Positions 8,774-17,500 of a stretch of 64,000 bases of DNA are shown one piece after another (position 1 is the first letter of the stretch; each line of letters opens with the position of its first letter). This DNA comes from Trinickia sp. Y13 (GTDB taxonomy: Bacteria; Pseudomonadota; Gammaproteobacteria; Burkholderiales; Burkholderiaceae). Made by a program: the position numbers and the translations under genes. The notes below the pieces were generated by a model that worked only from the letters and a program-made list of their open reading frames with translations, was not told the origin of the DNA and ran no database searches. The stretch lies in NCBI RefSeq assembly GCF_029522115.1, contig NZ_JAKWFK010000015.1:1-64000 (forward strand), given 5' to 3'.

Positions 8774-8911
8774 GCGATCTTGCGCTCGTTGTCGGCTTGC
8801 GCGGCGTGTTGGCCTTCGCCCGATCGTCAGCGCGAGCGAACGCAGCAGTCGCACCGGCTCACGCGCGACGAAAGAGCGCGCAGCAGCATCTCTCATCCGG
8901 CTTCGCAGCGA

Positions 8912-9337
8912 TCAAAGCGAAGTCGCAAGCGCCGCTTCCGGCGGTCCTTTCAGCTCCACCATGTTGCCCTCTGGGTCGAACAGATAGAGCGATGGCCCGA
9001 AACCGTCGGCCCCGTAACGGCGCCCCACAGGGCCCAGCCGAGCCCCGTGGGCAGTCAAATGTGCGCTGAGCCGCTGCGCGTCGAAATGTTCGATTCGCAG
9101 GCATAGGTGGTCCATATTTCGCCCTTGACCGGGTATGCCGCTGTCACTGCGATCGATCGTCGAGCCGGGCGCAAGCAAATCGATCATCGAGCGCCCTGCG
9201 CGCAGCTGGGTCAGTCCGATTTCGGGTTGCGCTTTTTCGATCGTGCAGCCGAGCGCCTCGCAGTAAAAGCGCGCCATCGCGGCCGGGTCGGCCGCTCGAA
9301 TCACGACGTGGTCGATTTCGCGAATGATCGGTTTCAT
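8912..9337 (-). CDS. VOC family (glyoxalase/dioxygenase-fold) protein
   Basis: A 141-residue protein with two beta-alpha-beta-beta-beta modules of the vicinal oxygen chelate superfamily. The N-terminal module begins IREIDHVVIRAADPAAMARFYCEALG and the C-terminal module begins MDHLCLRIEHFDA and ends SLYLFDPEGNMVELKGP. Likely metal ligands are the histidines of IDHVVI and MDHLCL and the glutamate of MVELKG. Members include glyoxalase I, fosfomycin and bleomycin resistance proteins and ring-cleaving dioxygenases; the substrate here is not predictable. The start at 9337 (MKPIIREIDH) is set by the family N-terminus. Confidence 0.85.
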   Translation of the reverse strand: MKPIIREIDHVVIRAADPAAMARFYCEALGCTIEKAQPEIGLTQLRAGRSMIDLLAPGSTIDRSDSGIPGQGRNMDHLCLRIEHFDAQRLSAHLTAHGARLGPVGRRYGADGFGPSLYLFDPEGNMVELKGPPEAALATSL

Positions 9338-9504
9338 CGACGTTCCCCTCACAATCGAGGCATGGGACAGATGCGGCCGGCGGCAGGCCGCGGATTCGGC
9401 CAGTGTACGGCAAGCGCGGCATCCCGCGCCGGTGCACGGACCATGGAGCGAGAGGCGCACGCTCTCGGGACCCGCTCTGGGCGGGGCTCCAGCGCGGCAA
9501 GGGC

Positions 9505-9533
9505 AAAAAAAAACCCGCTCACAGGGAGCGGGT
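9505..9533 (-). terminator. Intrinsic terminator of the candidate small RNA
   Basis: Minus strand: CCCGCTC stem, five-base loop CCTGT, GAGCGGG stem, then a run of nine T. The arms occupy 9526-9532 and 9514-9520 and the T-run 9505-9513. Confidence 0.85.
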
Positions 9534-9567
9534 GAATCCATATCAGGAGGAGACATGGAGGAGACAG
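9505..9567 (-). ncRNA. Candidate small RNA with two anti-Shine-Dalgarno motifs
   Basis: On the minus strand a promoter-like pair (9573-9601) is followed by a predicted transcript of about 60 nt. It contains the tandem motif GTCTCCTCC twice (within 9546-9567) and ends in a textbook intrinsic terminator. CUCCUCC is complementary to strong ribosome-binding sites, a design known from several proteobacterial trans-acting small RNAs. No gene on the minus strand upstream needs this terminator, which argues for an independent transcript. The start point is inferred from the -10 position. Confidence 0.6.
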
Positions 9568-9572
9568 TTCCA

Positions 9573-9601
9573 ACTATACACACCTCGATGGTGCGATGCA
9601 A
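9573..9601 (-). promoter_or_regulatory. Predicted sigma-70 promoter of the candidate small RNA
   Basis: Minus strand -10 TATAGT (9573-9578, five of six consensus bases) with a 17-bp spacer to a weak -35 TTGCAT (9596-9601). Confidence 0.5.
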
Positions 9602-9784
9602 TATCTTTTTGTTTCGGAAAATGACAAAAGATTCTATGGGGGATTTCACTGCCTCCCCCACCGGAATCACCAGAAATTGGGGATCGAACGAGGCAGGCGA
9701 ATGACACCGCAATATTCGGCGCGCAGGGCTTGGCACTGACGCATACAGTGGGCATCGTCTACTTCGCCAACGTCGGGAAACATC

Positions 9785-10882
9785 ATGGATACCGCCTACA
9801 GAACGGATCACGAGCGCTGGGATGCGGTCGTCGCGCGCGACGCGCACGCCGACGGCGCATTTTTCTACGCCGTCGCCACGACGGGCGTCTTCTGCCGGCC
9901 CTCGTGCGCCTCGCGCCTGCCGCGGCGGGAAAATGTCGCGTTTTTCGCCACGGCCGCCGAGGCCCAGGCGGCGGGCTTTCGCCCCTGCAAACGATGCCAT
10001 CCCGACGGCTTGCCGCGCGACATGGCGATCGTCGAGCGCGTCTGTGCGGCGCTCGATGCCGACCCGCAAGCGCGCATGACCCTCGCGCAGCTCTCCGCGG
10101 CCGTCCACGTCAGCCCGTTTCATCTGCAGCGGCTGTTCAAACGCGTCGTCGGCGTCTCGCCGCGCGAATATCAGGCCGCCCGCCGCGGCGCCGCGCTGCG
10201 CGACGCGCTCCAGCGCGGGCAGGGCGTCACGCGCGCCGCGCTCGATGCGGGCTTCAATTCGCCGTCGCGGCTCTACGATAGCGTCCCGGGCGAATTGGGG
10301 ATGGCGCCTTCCGCCTACCGGAAAAAGGGCGCGGGCCTCACGGTCTACTACGCCAGCGCCGCCACGGCGCTCGGCCACGTGCTGGTCGCGGCGACGGACA
10401 AAGGGATTTGCCGCATCGCCTTCGGCGACGACCCGGTCCAGCTCGGCCACGCGTTGCGGCACGCGTTCGCCAACGCCAAGCTCGTCGAAGGGCGCGAGCG
10501 CATCGCGCCCTTCATCGAGCAGATCGATGCCTATCTGCGCGGGCAGCGCGAAACGTTCGACCTTCCGCTCGATGTCAGCGCGACCGCCTTTCGCCAGCGC
10601 GTCTGGGATGCGCTGCGGCGCATCCCTTACGGGCAGACGCGCAGCTACACCGAAGTCGCCGCCTCACTGGGCGTGCCCAATGCGGTGCGCGCCGTAGCGA
10701 GCGCGTGCGCATCGAACGAACTCGCCCTCGCCATTCCCTGCCATCGCGTCCTGCAAAAAGGCGGGGCGCTCGCCGGCTATCGGTGGGGCATCGCGCGCAA
10801 GGCGGCCTTGCTAGAAGCCGAGGCGGCGCACTCGGGCGTCGCGCCTGCCGCCGTCACGCGCGATTTGGACGACGCAGCTTGA
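9785..10882 (+). CDS. ada: Ada: methylphosphotriester and O6-methylguanine-DNA methyltransferase/regulator
   Basis: A 365-residue bifunctional adaptive-response protein. The N-terminal Ada domain carries the zinc/acceptor cysteines of FCRPSC (38 and 42) and PCKRCHPDG (about 69 and 72). An AraC-type helix-turn-helix follows (about 85-180, ending GELGMAPSAYRKKGAGL), and the C-terminal alkyltransferase has the active-site motif IPCHRVLQ. Methylation of the N-terminal cysteine normally turns Ada into an activator of its own regulon. The gene overlaps alkA by four bases, so base-excision and direct-reversal repair of alkylated DNA are co-expressed. Confidence 0.96.
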   Translation: MDTAYRTDHERWDAVVARDAHADGAFFYAVATTGVFCRPSCASRLPRRENVAFFATAAEAQAAGFRPCKRCHPDGLPRDMAIVERVCAALDADPQARMTLAQLSAAVHVSPFHLQRLFKRVVGVSPREYQAARRGAALRDALQRGQGVTRAALDAGFNSPSRLYDSVPGELGMAPSAYRKKGAGLTVYYASAATALGHVLVAATDKGICRIAFGDDPVQLGHALRHAFANAKLVEGRERIAPFIEQIDAYLRGQRETFDLPLDVSATAFRQRVWDALRRIPYGQTRSYTEVAASLGVPNAVRAVASACASNELALAIPCHRVLQKGGALAGYRWGIARKAALLEAEAAHSGVAPAAVTRDLDDAA

Positions 10883-11811
10883 GCACTGCGCCGGCCGTTA
10901 GCTTCGAGCTGGCGTTCAAAGCGCCTTATGACTGGGCGCGCGTCCTACGCTTTTTCGCGAGACGCGCAACACCGGGCGTCGAGGCCGTGGAAGAGGGCAC
11001 GTACCGCCGCGCCATCGCTTGGGACGGCGCGAGCGGCACGCTCGTCGTCGCACGCCATCCGCGCAGGCGCCGCCTCGTCGCGACCGTGGAAGGACCCGCC
11101 AGCCGCCACGCGCAAGCGCTTGCGCCGCACGTGGCGACCATGTTCGACGTCGATGCGGACCCCGCCGCCATCGGCGCGCATCTTGGCCGCGACCCGTGGC
11201 TCGCGCCGCTCGTCGCCGCGGCGCCGGGGCTGCGCCTGCCCGGGGCGTGGTCCGCGTTCGAGCTGGTCGTGCGCGCGATCGTCGGCCAGCAGGTCAGCGT
11301 CAAAGCCGCGACGACGCTGATCGGCCGCATCGTCGCACGCGCGGGCGAGCGCATCGACGACCATCCGCATCCGGGCACCGCTTGGCGCTTCCCGACCCCC
11401 GCCGCGCTCGCCGCTGCCGATCTCGCGCAGATCGGCATGCCCGGCAAGCGCGTGGCGGCCCTGCAGGGACTTGCACGGGCCGTGGCGAGCGGCGAAGCGC
11501 CGATCGATGCGATTCATGCGGGGCGCGTATCGGCGGCCACGCTGGCCGATGCGCGCGCGACGCTGCTCGCACTGCCCGGCATCGGTCCTTGGACCGTCGA
11601 ATACATCGCGATGCGCGCCTGGCGCGACGTCGATGCCTTTCCCGCCACCGATCTCGTGCTGATGCAAGCGATCGCGGCGCGCGATCCCGCCCTCGCGCGC
11701 GCCCCGCTTCAACGCGCGCGCACCGAAGCTTGGCGCCCCTGGCGCGCCTACGCGGCGATGCATCTTTGGAACGAAATCGCCGATCGCGCCGGGGCGAACC
11801 GGGGCGGTTAG
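10879..11811 (+). CDS. alkA: DNA-3-methyladenine glycosylase II (AlkA)
   Basis: Removes alkylated purines from DNA. The 310-residue product has the AlkA N-terminal domain (about 1-115), then a helix-hairpin-helix glycosylase core: AFELVVRAIVGQQVSVKAATT, the hairpin LPGIGPWTVEYIAMRA, and the catalytic aspartate in FPATDLVLM. No ATG lies at the right place. TTG at 10879 overlaps the ada stop as TTGA, giving tight translational coupling, and LSTAPAVSFELAF is a plausible N-terminus. A longer frame reading back into ada is a shadow. Confidence 0.9.
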   Translation: MSTAPAVSFELAFKAPYDWARVLRFFARRATPGVEAVEEGTYRRAIAWDGASGTLVVARHPRRRRLVATVEGPASRHAQALAPHVATMFDVDADPAAIGAHLGRDPWLAPLVAAAPGLRLPGAWSAFELVVRAIVGQQVSVKAATTLIGRIVARAGERIDDHPHPGTAWRFPTPAALAAADLAQIGMPGKRVAALQGLARAVASGEAPIDAIHAGRVSAATLADARATLLALPGIGPWTVEYIAMRAWRDVDAFPATDLVLMQAIAARDPALARAPLQRARTEAWRPWRAYAAMHLWNEIADRAGANRGG

Positions 11812-12011
11812 GCACAGCGGTCCTCGCCAGCCGATCAGGGCCGCGCCCGGGCGGTCCGGGAGCGCTCCAATCGCCCTTGCGGCGGTCCGAGCCCTTGCTG
11901 GGCCTGGCTTCAAGCGAGGTTCGCGGCACGGTGTTAAAGTGCCCGCTACTCAAAAATGATTGCATCGCGGCGCCGCGCGAAACTCTGAGCGCGCTCGCCC
12001 GATCGGCTTCG

Positions 12012-13628
12012 ATGTCAGATATCCAAACGCCACTTCAGTCCGATGCATTTGCCCAGCGCCTATCGGTGTTGACGTCGCCGGCCGCGCGGGACGTGCTCGC
12101 CCGCAGCCTGCGCGGAATCGAGAAGGAAAGCTTGCGCGTCATGCGCGACGGGGCGCTCGCGATGACCGCGCATCCGCGCGCGCTAGGCTCGGCGCTGACG
12201 CACCCTTCGCTGACCACGGACTACTCCGAAGCGCTGCTCGAGCTCATCACGCCGGCCGAGGCCACTCCCGAACAAGTGATTGCGCGGCTCGACGAACTGC
12301 ATCGCTACGTCTATGCGCAGCTCGACGACGAACTGCTCTGGAACGACTCGATGCCGGGCCGGTTGCCCGCCGACGACGAAATCCCGATCGCGCAATACGG
12401 CGTATCGAACATCGGCCGCCTCAAGCACGTCTATCGCCATGGGCTCGCGCTGCGCTACGGCCGCACGATGCAATGCATCGCCGGCATTCACTACAACTAC
12501 TCGCTAAGCGAGGAAGCTTGGCCTCTGTTGCACGCGCAACGCCCGAGCGGCGCCGGCGCCGTCGACTATCAATCGGCGTGCTACCTCGCACTGATCCGCA
12601 ATTTTCGGCGCACGAGCTGGCTGCTGATGTACTTGTTCGGCGCCTCGCCCGCGCTCGATCGCGCGTTCTTGCGCGGTCGGCCGCACTCGCTCGAAACCTT
12701 CGACGAAACGACGCTCTATCGCCCCTACGCCACGAGCCTGCGCATGAGCGATCTCGGCTACTCGAACACGACGGCCCAAGCTGCGTTGCAACCGGACTAC
12801 GACTCGCTCCCCGGGTATTTGGAAGCGCTCGCGCGGGCGGTGAGCGAACCGTATCCGCCGTACGAGGCGCTCGGCACGCACCGCGACGGCCACTGGGTGC
12901 AGATCAACACGAACGTCCTGCAAATCGAGAACGAGTTCTATTCGACGATTCGCCCCAAGCGCGTGACCGATCCGGGCGAGCGCCCGCTCCATGCGCTGGC
13001 CTCGCGGGGCATCCAGTACGTGGAAGCGCGCTGCCTCGATATCGACCCGTTCGAACCGTGCGGCATCAGCGTCGAGACGGCTCGCTTTCTCGATGCGTAT
13101 CTGCTCGTCTGCGCGCTCGATGAAAGCCCCGCCTTGCCGCCGCCCGCCTATGCCGAAGCCAACGCCAATTTCGGCAGCGTCACGCTGGAAGGGCGCAAGC
13201 CTGGCCTCGCGCTCATGCGCGAAGGGCGCGCGGTGTCGCTGCGCGATTGGGCCGGCGAGCTGCTGGATCGGATCGAAGCGGCCGCGCACGCACTCGATGC
13301 GGCGCGCGGCGGCAACGACTATGCCGCAGCCGTCAAGGCGCAGCGCGCGAAGGTGGCCGACCCGGACGCGACGCCTTCGGCGCGCGTGCTGCGCACGATG
13401 CGCGAGCGCGGACAGAGCTTCCTCGCGTTTGGACTTGCGCAAAGCGAAGCGCATGCCGAGCACTTTCGGGCGCGGCCGCTCGAGCGCGAAGTTGTCGCCG
13501 CATTCGACCGGCTGGCCGAGCGCTCGCTCGCCGAGCAAGCCGAGCTCGAACGGCGCGACGCCAGCGCGTCGTTCGACGATTTCGTCCACGACTATCGCAG
13601 CTACACCCTGGAACGCTTCAGCGTCTGA
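12012..13628 (+). CDS. gshA: Glutamate-cysteine ligase (E. coli type)
   Basis: Catalyses the first step of glutathione synthesis, ATP-dependent joining of glutamate and cysteine. The 538-residue protein matches the gammaproteobacterial GshA family in length. It has RGIEKESLRV near the N-terminus, TTDYSEALLELITP, the GIHYNYSL motif and RYVEARCLDI-like sequence (IQYVEARCLDIDPFEPCGIS). The ATG at 12012 is chosen because MSDIQ begins a typical N-terminus; the open frame upstream overlaps alkA. The usual betaproteobacterial pairing with gshB is not present nearby. A distant relative, ybdK, occurs at 36.6 kb. Confidence 0.94.
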   Translation: MSDIQTPLQSDAFAQRLSVLTSPAARDVLARSLRGIEKESLRVMRDGALAMTAHPRALGSALTHPSLTTDYSEALLELITPAEATPEQVIARLDELHRYVYAQLDDELLWNDSMPGRLPADDEIPIAQYGVSNIGRLKHVYRHGLALRYGRTMQCIAGIHYNYSLSEEAWPLLHAQRPSGAGAVDYQSACYLALIRNFRRTSWLLMYLFGASPALDRAFLRGRPHSLETFDETTLYRPYATSLRMSDLGYSNTTAQAALQPDYDSLPGYLEALARAVSEPYPPYEALGTHRDGHWVQINTNVLQIENEFYSTIRPKRVTDPGERPLHALASRGIQYVEARCLDIDPFEPCGISVETARFLDAYLLVCALDESPALPPPAYAEANANFGSVTLEGRKPGLALMREGRAVSLRDWAGELLDRIEAAAHALDAARGGNDYAAAVKAQRAKVADPDATPSARVLRTMRERGQSFLAFGLAQSEAHAEHFRARPLEREVVAAFDRLAERSLAEQAELERRDASASFDDFVHDYRSYTLERFSV

Positions 13629-13712
13629 CCTTCGAGCGGCGAACGCCGAACGAACGAGTGCGCGCGATCCGCGTCGAACCGCCAACGCCATGACGCAAAG
13701 AAGGGGGGTGGG

Positions 13713-14144
13713 ATGAGGATCATAGGATCGGCGATCGCTTGCATACTAGCGGCCGGTTGCGCAGCAACGAACCAGGTCAAGCCGGAAACGATGCAGATGG
13801 CGACCGCACCGCTCGTGTGCCGTGCCGATCAATGCCCGCTCTGGTGGCAACGGGCGCGGCAATGGATCGTGCAGAACGCGCACTATCCCTTGCAAACAAA
13901 CAGCTCGGACGTGATCCAAACCGCCGGTCCGGCCGGGGGCAGCGGCGCGCCGGCTTACCAAGTCACGCGCGCGCGCAACGCGGACGGCACCTCGACGATC
14001 GGCTTTGCCGCCCACTGCGATCGCCCGCTCGCCGGCTGCAAGCCCGACCCCTGGCAGGCGGCCGCGAGCTTCAAGCAATTCGTCAGATCGGGGACGGATG
14101 CCGGCGCGCACCCGCAACTGTCAGCCCCGCAAGATCCACAGTAG
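13713..14144 (+). CDS. Hypothetical lipoprotein
   Basis: A 143-residue protein with a short signal sequence and lipobox LAAGC (cysteine at about residue 16), so it should be lipid-anchored. The mature region has a tryptophan-rich CPLWWQRARQWI segment and four cysteines (about residues 36, 41, 102, 109) that could pair in the periplasm. A purine-rich AGGGGGG site precedes the ATG. I do not recognise the family; the Q at the +2-like position after CAATNQ gives no firm sorting prediction. It lies 84 bp after gshA and may be co-transcribed with it. Confidence 0.65.
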   Translation: MRIIGSAIACILAAGCAATNQVKPETMQMATAPLVCRADQCPLWWQRARQWIVQNAHYPLQTNSSDVIQTAGPAGGSGAPAYQVTRARNADGTSTIGFAAHCDRPLAGCKPDPWQAAASFKQFVRSGTDAGAHPQLSAPQDPQ

Positions 14145-14164
14145 CCCGGGACGCCGGCGCCGCG

Positions 14165-15727
14165 TCAGTGAGCCATCGCGGGGCCGCTGCCGCGCTTGGG
14201 CTTGGTCACCCACACAAGGACGGCCAACAGCACGAACGCCGCGCATGAAATCCGGAAGAAGTCGTTCGTCGCCATCATGTATCCCTGCTGGGTGACGAGC
14301 GCGTTCAATTGAGCGCTGACGCTGTCGCCCGTCAGGCCGAGCGTGCCGAGCGCGCTTTGATAGGCGGTCGTGCTAGCCGAATAGCGGCTGACCGATTCGG
14401 CCAGCACCGCGTGATGGTAGATCGCATCGTTTTCCCAGTACGTCGTGCTGATCGCGGTGCCGATGGCGCCCGCAAGCGTGCGTAAGAAGTTCGACAACCC
14501 CGAGGCGCTGGCCAGGCGCTCGTCGGGGATGCTCGACAACGTGATCGTCGTCATCGGCACGAAGAAGCACGCCACGCCGATGCCCTGCACGATCCGCGGC
14601 AAGATGACGTGATTGAACGGCACATCGAGCGTAAACGTTCCATTCCACACGGACACGATGGCAAATACGGTGAAGGCAAAGCTTGCGACCATGCGCAGAT
14701 CGAGCCGATGCAGATTGCGCCCGATGATCGGCGACAGAACGAGCGCCAGCAGCCCGACGGGCGCCGTCGCCAATCCGGCCAGGCCTGCCGTGTAGCCCAT
14801 CACCGTCTGCAACCACAGCGGAAAGATGACGACCGACCCGAAGAAAGTCATGTAGCCCAGAAAAATGATCAGCGCGCCCAGGGCGAAATTGCGGTCTTTG
14901 AACAGCGTCAGATCGATGACAGGCGTCTTCTCCGTCACCTCCCAAGCCAGCAGAAAGGCCAACGCCACCACGGCGATCAGCGCGAGGGAGACGATGAAGG
15001 TCGAGTTGAACCAGTCACGGTCCTTGCCCAGATCGAGCATCATCTGCAGGCAAGAGACGCCAATCACGAGCAACCCGAGCCCGACGGCATCGATCCGTTG
15101 CTTGGTCGTCTGCGTTTCGCGCCCGCGCAACAGGAAGTAGGCGGACGAAGCCGAGATGAGGCCGATCGGCAGGTTGATATAGAAGATCCACGGCCATGTG
15201 TAGTTGTCCGTAATCCAACCGCCCATCACGGGACCGAAGATGGGCGCGACGATCACCGTCATCGCCCACAGGCCCAGCGCCAACCCGCGCTTTTGCGCGG
15301 GGTAGCTGCGCATGAGGATGGTCTGCGAGAGCGGCACCATCGGCCCCGACACGAGCCCTTGCAACAGCCGAAAAGCGATCAGAGTCGGAAAATTCCCGGC
15401 GAGGCCGCACAGCGCCGAAGCCATCGTGAAAGCGAGCACCGACATCGTGAACAACCGCACCTCGCCCACGCGCCGCGCGAGCCATCCCGTCAGCGGCACC
15501 GCGATCGCCGCAGCGACCGAGTACGACGAGATCACCCACGTGCCATCGCTCGTGGCCACGCCAAGGCTGCCCGAGATGGTCGGGACGGCGACGTTCGCGA
15601 TCGAGGTGTCGAGCACCTCCATGAAGGTGCCGAAGGCCAAACCGATCGTCAGCAGCGCCAATGTGCCGCCCTGCAACGGCGCAGGACCCGCCATCGGTTC
15701 GGCCGCCGCGGAAGCTGCGTTCGCCAT
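14165..15727 (-). CDS. EmrB/QacA-type multidrug efflux MFS transporter
   Basis: A 520-residue DHA2 (14-TM) major facilitator. Motif C-like and family sequences are visible: DTSIANVAVPTISGSLG in TM1, TWVISSYSVAAAIAVPLTGWLARRVG, RLLQGLVSGPMVPLSQTI and GPVMGGWITDNYTWPWIFYINLPIG. EmrB proteins pump hydrophobic toxins together with a membrane-fusion protein and an outer-membrane channel. The ATG at 15727 is preferred over 15733 because the AAGGAG ribosome site is then correctly spaced. It is divergent from a NodT-type channel, but no EmrA/HlyD adaptor lies between or beside them. Confidence 0.93.
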   Translation of the reverse strand: MANAASAAAEPMAGPAPLQGGTLALLTIGLAFGTFMEVLDTSIANVAVPTISGSLGVATSDGTWVISSYSVAAAIAVPLTGWLARRVGEVRLFTMSVLAFTMASALCGLAGNFPTLIAFRLLQGLVSGPMVPLSQTILMRSYPAQKRGLALGLWAMTVIVAPIFGPVMGGWITDNYTWPWIFYINLPIGLISASSAYFLLRGRETQTTKQRIDAVGLGLLVIGVSCLQMMLDLGKDRDWFNSTFIVSLALIAVVALAFLLAWEVTEKTPVIDLTLFKDRNFALGALIIFLGYMTFFGSVVIFPLWLQTVMGYTAGLAGLATAPVGLLALVLSPIIGRNLHRLDLRMVASFAFTVFAIVSVWNGTFTLDVPFNHVILPRIVQGIGVACFFVPMTTITLSSIPDERLASASGLSNFLRTLAGAIGTAISTTYWENDAIYHHAVLAESVSRYSASTTAYQSALGTLGLTGDSVSAQLNALVTQQGYMMATNDFFRISCAAFVLLAVLVWVTKPKRGSGPAMAH

Positions 15728-15797
15728 GCGCATTCTCCTTATCATTGAACGGGGCGCGGCCGCGCGCCTGCCCGCTCGGTGTTTTGCGTTCGGCGCC

Positions 15798-15827
15798 AAT
15801 ATGGCCAAAATTGATTGCTATGTCAAT
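15798..15827 (-). promoter_or_regulatory. emrB-type promoter overlapped by an inverted repeat
   Basis: Minus strand -35 TTGACA (15821-15826), 17-bp spacer, -10 CATATT (15798-15803), giving a start about 65 nt before the efflux gene. The -35 lies inside the inverted repeat ATTGA-N8-TCAAT (15810-15827), which has the size of a MarR/TetR-type operator. Regulation by such a repressor is inference. Confidence 0.5.
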
Positions 15828-15967
15828 ATTTTTCTATGCAATGATGGTTGAGGCTTGTATCTAGGTGGAGCGGCCGGCGGGGGCATCACGGCGGTAACTT
15901 GCCGTAACCAGTGCGTTGCTGCCGTGCGTTACCATCGGGCGCATCACTCGGGACTCCTGCTCTGCGC

Positions 15968-17500
15968 ATGCCGCTTCGTCGCCCTCGCTCCTTTTTCCGT
16001 CAGACGCTGCCGGTCCGTTTCGCGACCGCGCTCGCCATCGCGGCGGCCGCCGCCGCACTCGCAGGATGCGCCGTCGGCCCCGATTACCAACGGCCCAGCA
16101 CGAGCGCGCCTGCCGCCTACAAGGAAACGCCGGCTGGCTGGAAGGTGGCCGAGCCCGCCGATCGGGCCGACCGGGGACCCTGGTGGTCCATCTACGGCGA
16201 CGCCCGGCTCGCCGCGTTGATCGAGCAACTGAACGCGAACAATCAAACGATCGCGCAGTTTGCGGCGGCCTACCGGCAAGCGCGCGCGCTCGTGGGCGAA
16301 GCACGCGCGGCGTATTTTCCGTCGCTCGGCCTATCGGCGAGTGCTTCGCGCTCGGGCCAACGGCTCTCGGGCACGAACGCCGTGGGCACGACCAATTCGG
16401 TTTCTCGCGTGAGCAACAGCTTCGACACCACGCTCGATGCGACGTGGGAGCCGGACCTCTGGGGCAAAGTGAGCCGCACCGTTGGGGCGCAGCAAGCCGG
16501 GCAGGAAGGAGCGGCCGCCGATCTCGCCAATGCGCGCCTGTCCGCGCAAGCGACGCTCGCGCAAACCTACTTTCAATTGCGCACCCTCGATGCGACGCAA
16601 AAGCTGCTCGACGATACCGTGGCCGCCTATGCGCAATCGCTCAAACTCACGCAAAACCAGTACGCGCAAGGGGTCGCTGCGCGCTCGGACGTGATTCAGG
16701 CGCAAACGCAGTTGCGATCCGCGCAAGCAGCGGCCATCGACAACGGCGTCGCGCGTGCGCAGGACGAGCATGCCATTGCCGTGCTGGTGGGCCAAAGCGC
16801 ATCGACTTTCTCGCTACCTGCCATCCCGCTCGATGCCGAACCGCCCGCCGTGCCCATCGATGTGCCGTCGGCCCTGCTCGAGCGGCGGCCCGACATCGCG
16901 GCAGCCGAGCGTCGCGCGGCGCAGGCCAACGAGCAAATCGGGGTGGCGATGTCGGCCTACTTCCCGTCGCTGACGCTCTCCGCTCAGGGCGGCTTCCAAA
17001 GTTCGGTGCTGTCGCAGCTCTTTACGCTGCCCTCGCGCTTCTGGACGGTCGGCCCGCAATTGGCCGCAACCCTGTTCGACGGCGGGCTGCGGCGCGCACA
17101 GACGCAGGCCGCGCGCGCCGCCTATGACCAGCAAGTGGCGGTCTATCGGCAGACCGTGCTGGGCGCGTTTCAAGAAGTCGAGGATGCCCTGGCGTCGCAA
17201 CGCATTCTCGCGCAGGAGATCGTCGTCCAACGAGAGGCCGTCGATTCGGCCAAGCAGGCGCTTGCGATCGTCACGAACGAATACAAGGCCGGCACCGTGG
17301 GCTACGTCAATGTGCTGACCGCGCAGACCACGGCATTTCTCGCCGAGCAAAAGCTAGCGACCCTCGCCGGAGAACGGATGGTTTCTTCGGTCGGGCTGGT
17401 GAAGGCGCTGGGCGGCGGATGGGAGCTTGCGCAAATGGACCGGGAAACCGGCGCGGCGGCAGTCTCGGCCCAGCCCGCCGCATCGACTGCGGCGCACTAG
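15968..17500 (+). CDS. NodT/OprM-type outer membrane efflux lipoprotein
   Basis: Outer-membrane channel of a tripartite pump, 510 residues. It has a signal peptide with lipobox LAGC (cysteine at about 34) and then CAVGPDYQRP, typical of NodT family lipoproteins. Two outer-membrane-efflux (OEP) repeats follow, with the characteristic ERRPDIAAAERRAAQANEQIGVAMSAYFPSLTLSAQGG linker, and long alpha-barrel helices. The start at 15968 gives the proper signal peptide. It is divergent from the EmrB-type transporter across 240 bp, so the two are likely partners in a drug or metabolite pump. Confidence 0.92.
   Translation: MPLRRPRSFFRQTLPVRFATALAIAAAAAALAGCAVGPDYQRPSTSAPAAYKETPAGWKVAEPADRADRGPWWSIYGDARLAALIEQLNANNQTIAQFAAAYRQARALVGEARAAYFPSLGLSASASRSGQRLSGTNAVGTTNSVSRVSNSFDTTLDATWEPDLWGKVSRTVGAQQAGQEGAAADLANARLSAQATLAQTYFQLRTLDATQKLLDDTVAAYAQSLKLTQNQYAQGVAARSDVIQAQTQLRSAQAAAIDNGVARAQDEHAIAVLVGQSASTFSLPAIPLDAEPPAVPIDVPSALLERRPDIAAAERRAAQANEQIGVAMSAYFPSLTLSAQGGFQSSVLSQLFTLPSRFWTVGPQLAATLFDGGLRRAQTQAARAAYDQQVAVYRQTVLGAFQEVEDALASQRILAQEIVVQREAVDSAKQALAIVTNEYKAGTVGYVNVLTAQTTAFLAEQKLATLAGERMVSSVGLVKALGGGWELAQMDRETGAAAVSAQPAASTAAH

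Larger units (their letters stand above)
9338..9784. other. Intergenic region containing the candidate small RNA
   Basis: About 450 bp between the VOC gene (minus) and ada (plus). It holds the candidate minus-strand small RNA at 9505-9567 with its promoter and terminator, and otherwise nothing recognisable. The stretch 9580-9700 is distinctly AT-richer than the surroundings. Confidence 0.5.

Noticed and set aside
9554-9704. Short plus-strand ORF beginning METVPTIHTS-like sequence behind GGAGGAG
   Set aside because: The GGAGGAG motifs are better explained as the complement of the small-RNA anti-SD repeats, and the peptide shows no family features.
14609-15748. Long plus-strand frame opposite the EmrB gene
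   Set aside because: Arginine/histidine/glutamine-rich antisense shadow; the minus strand encodes a full 14-TM transporter.
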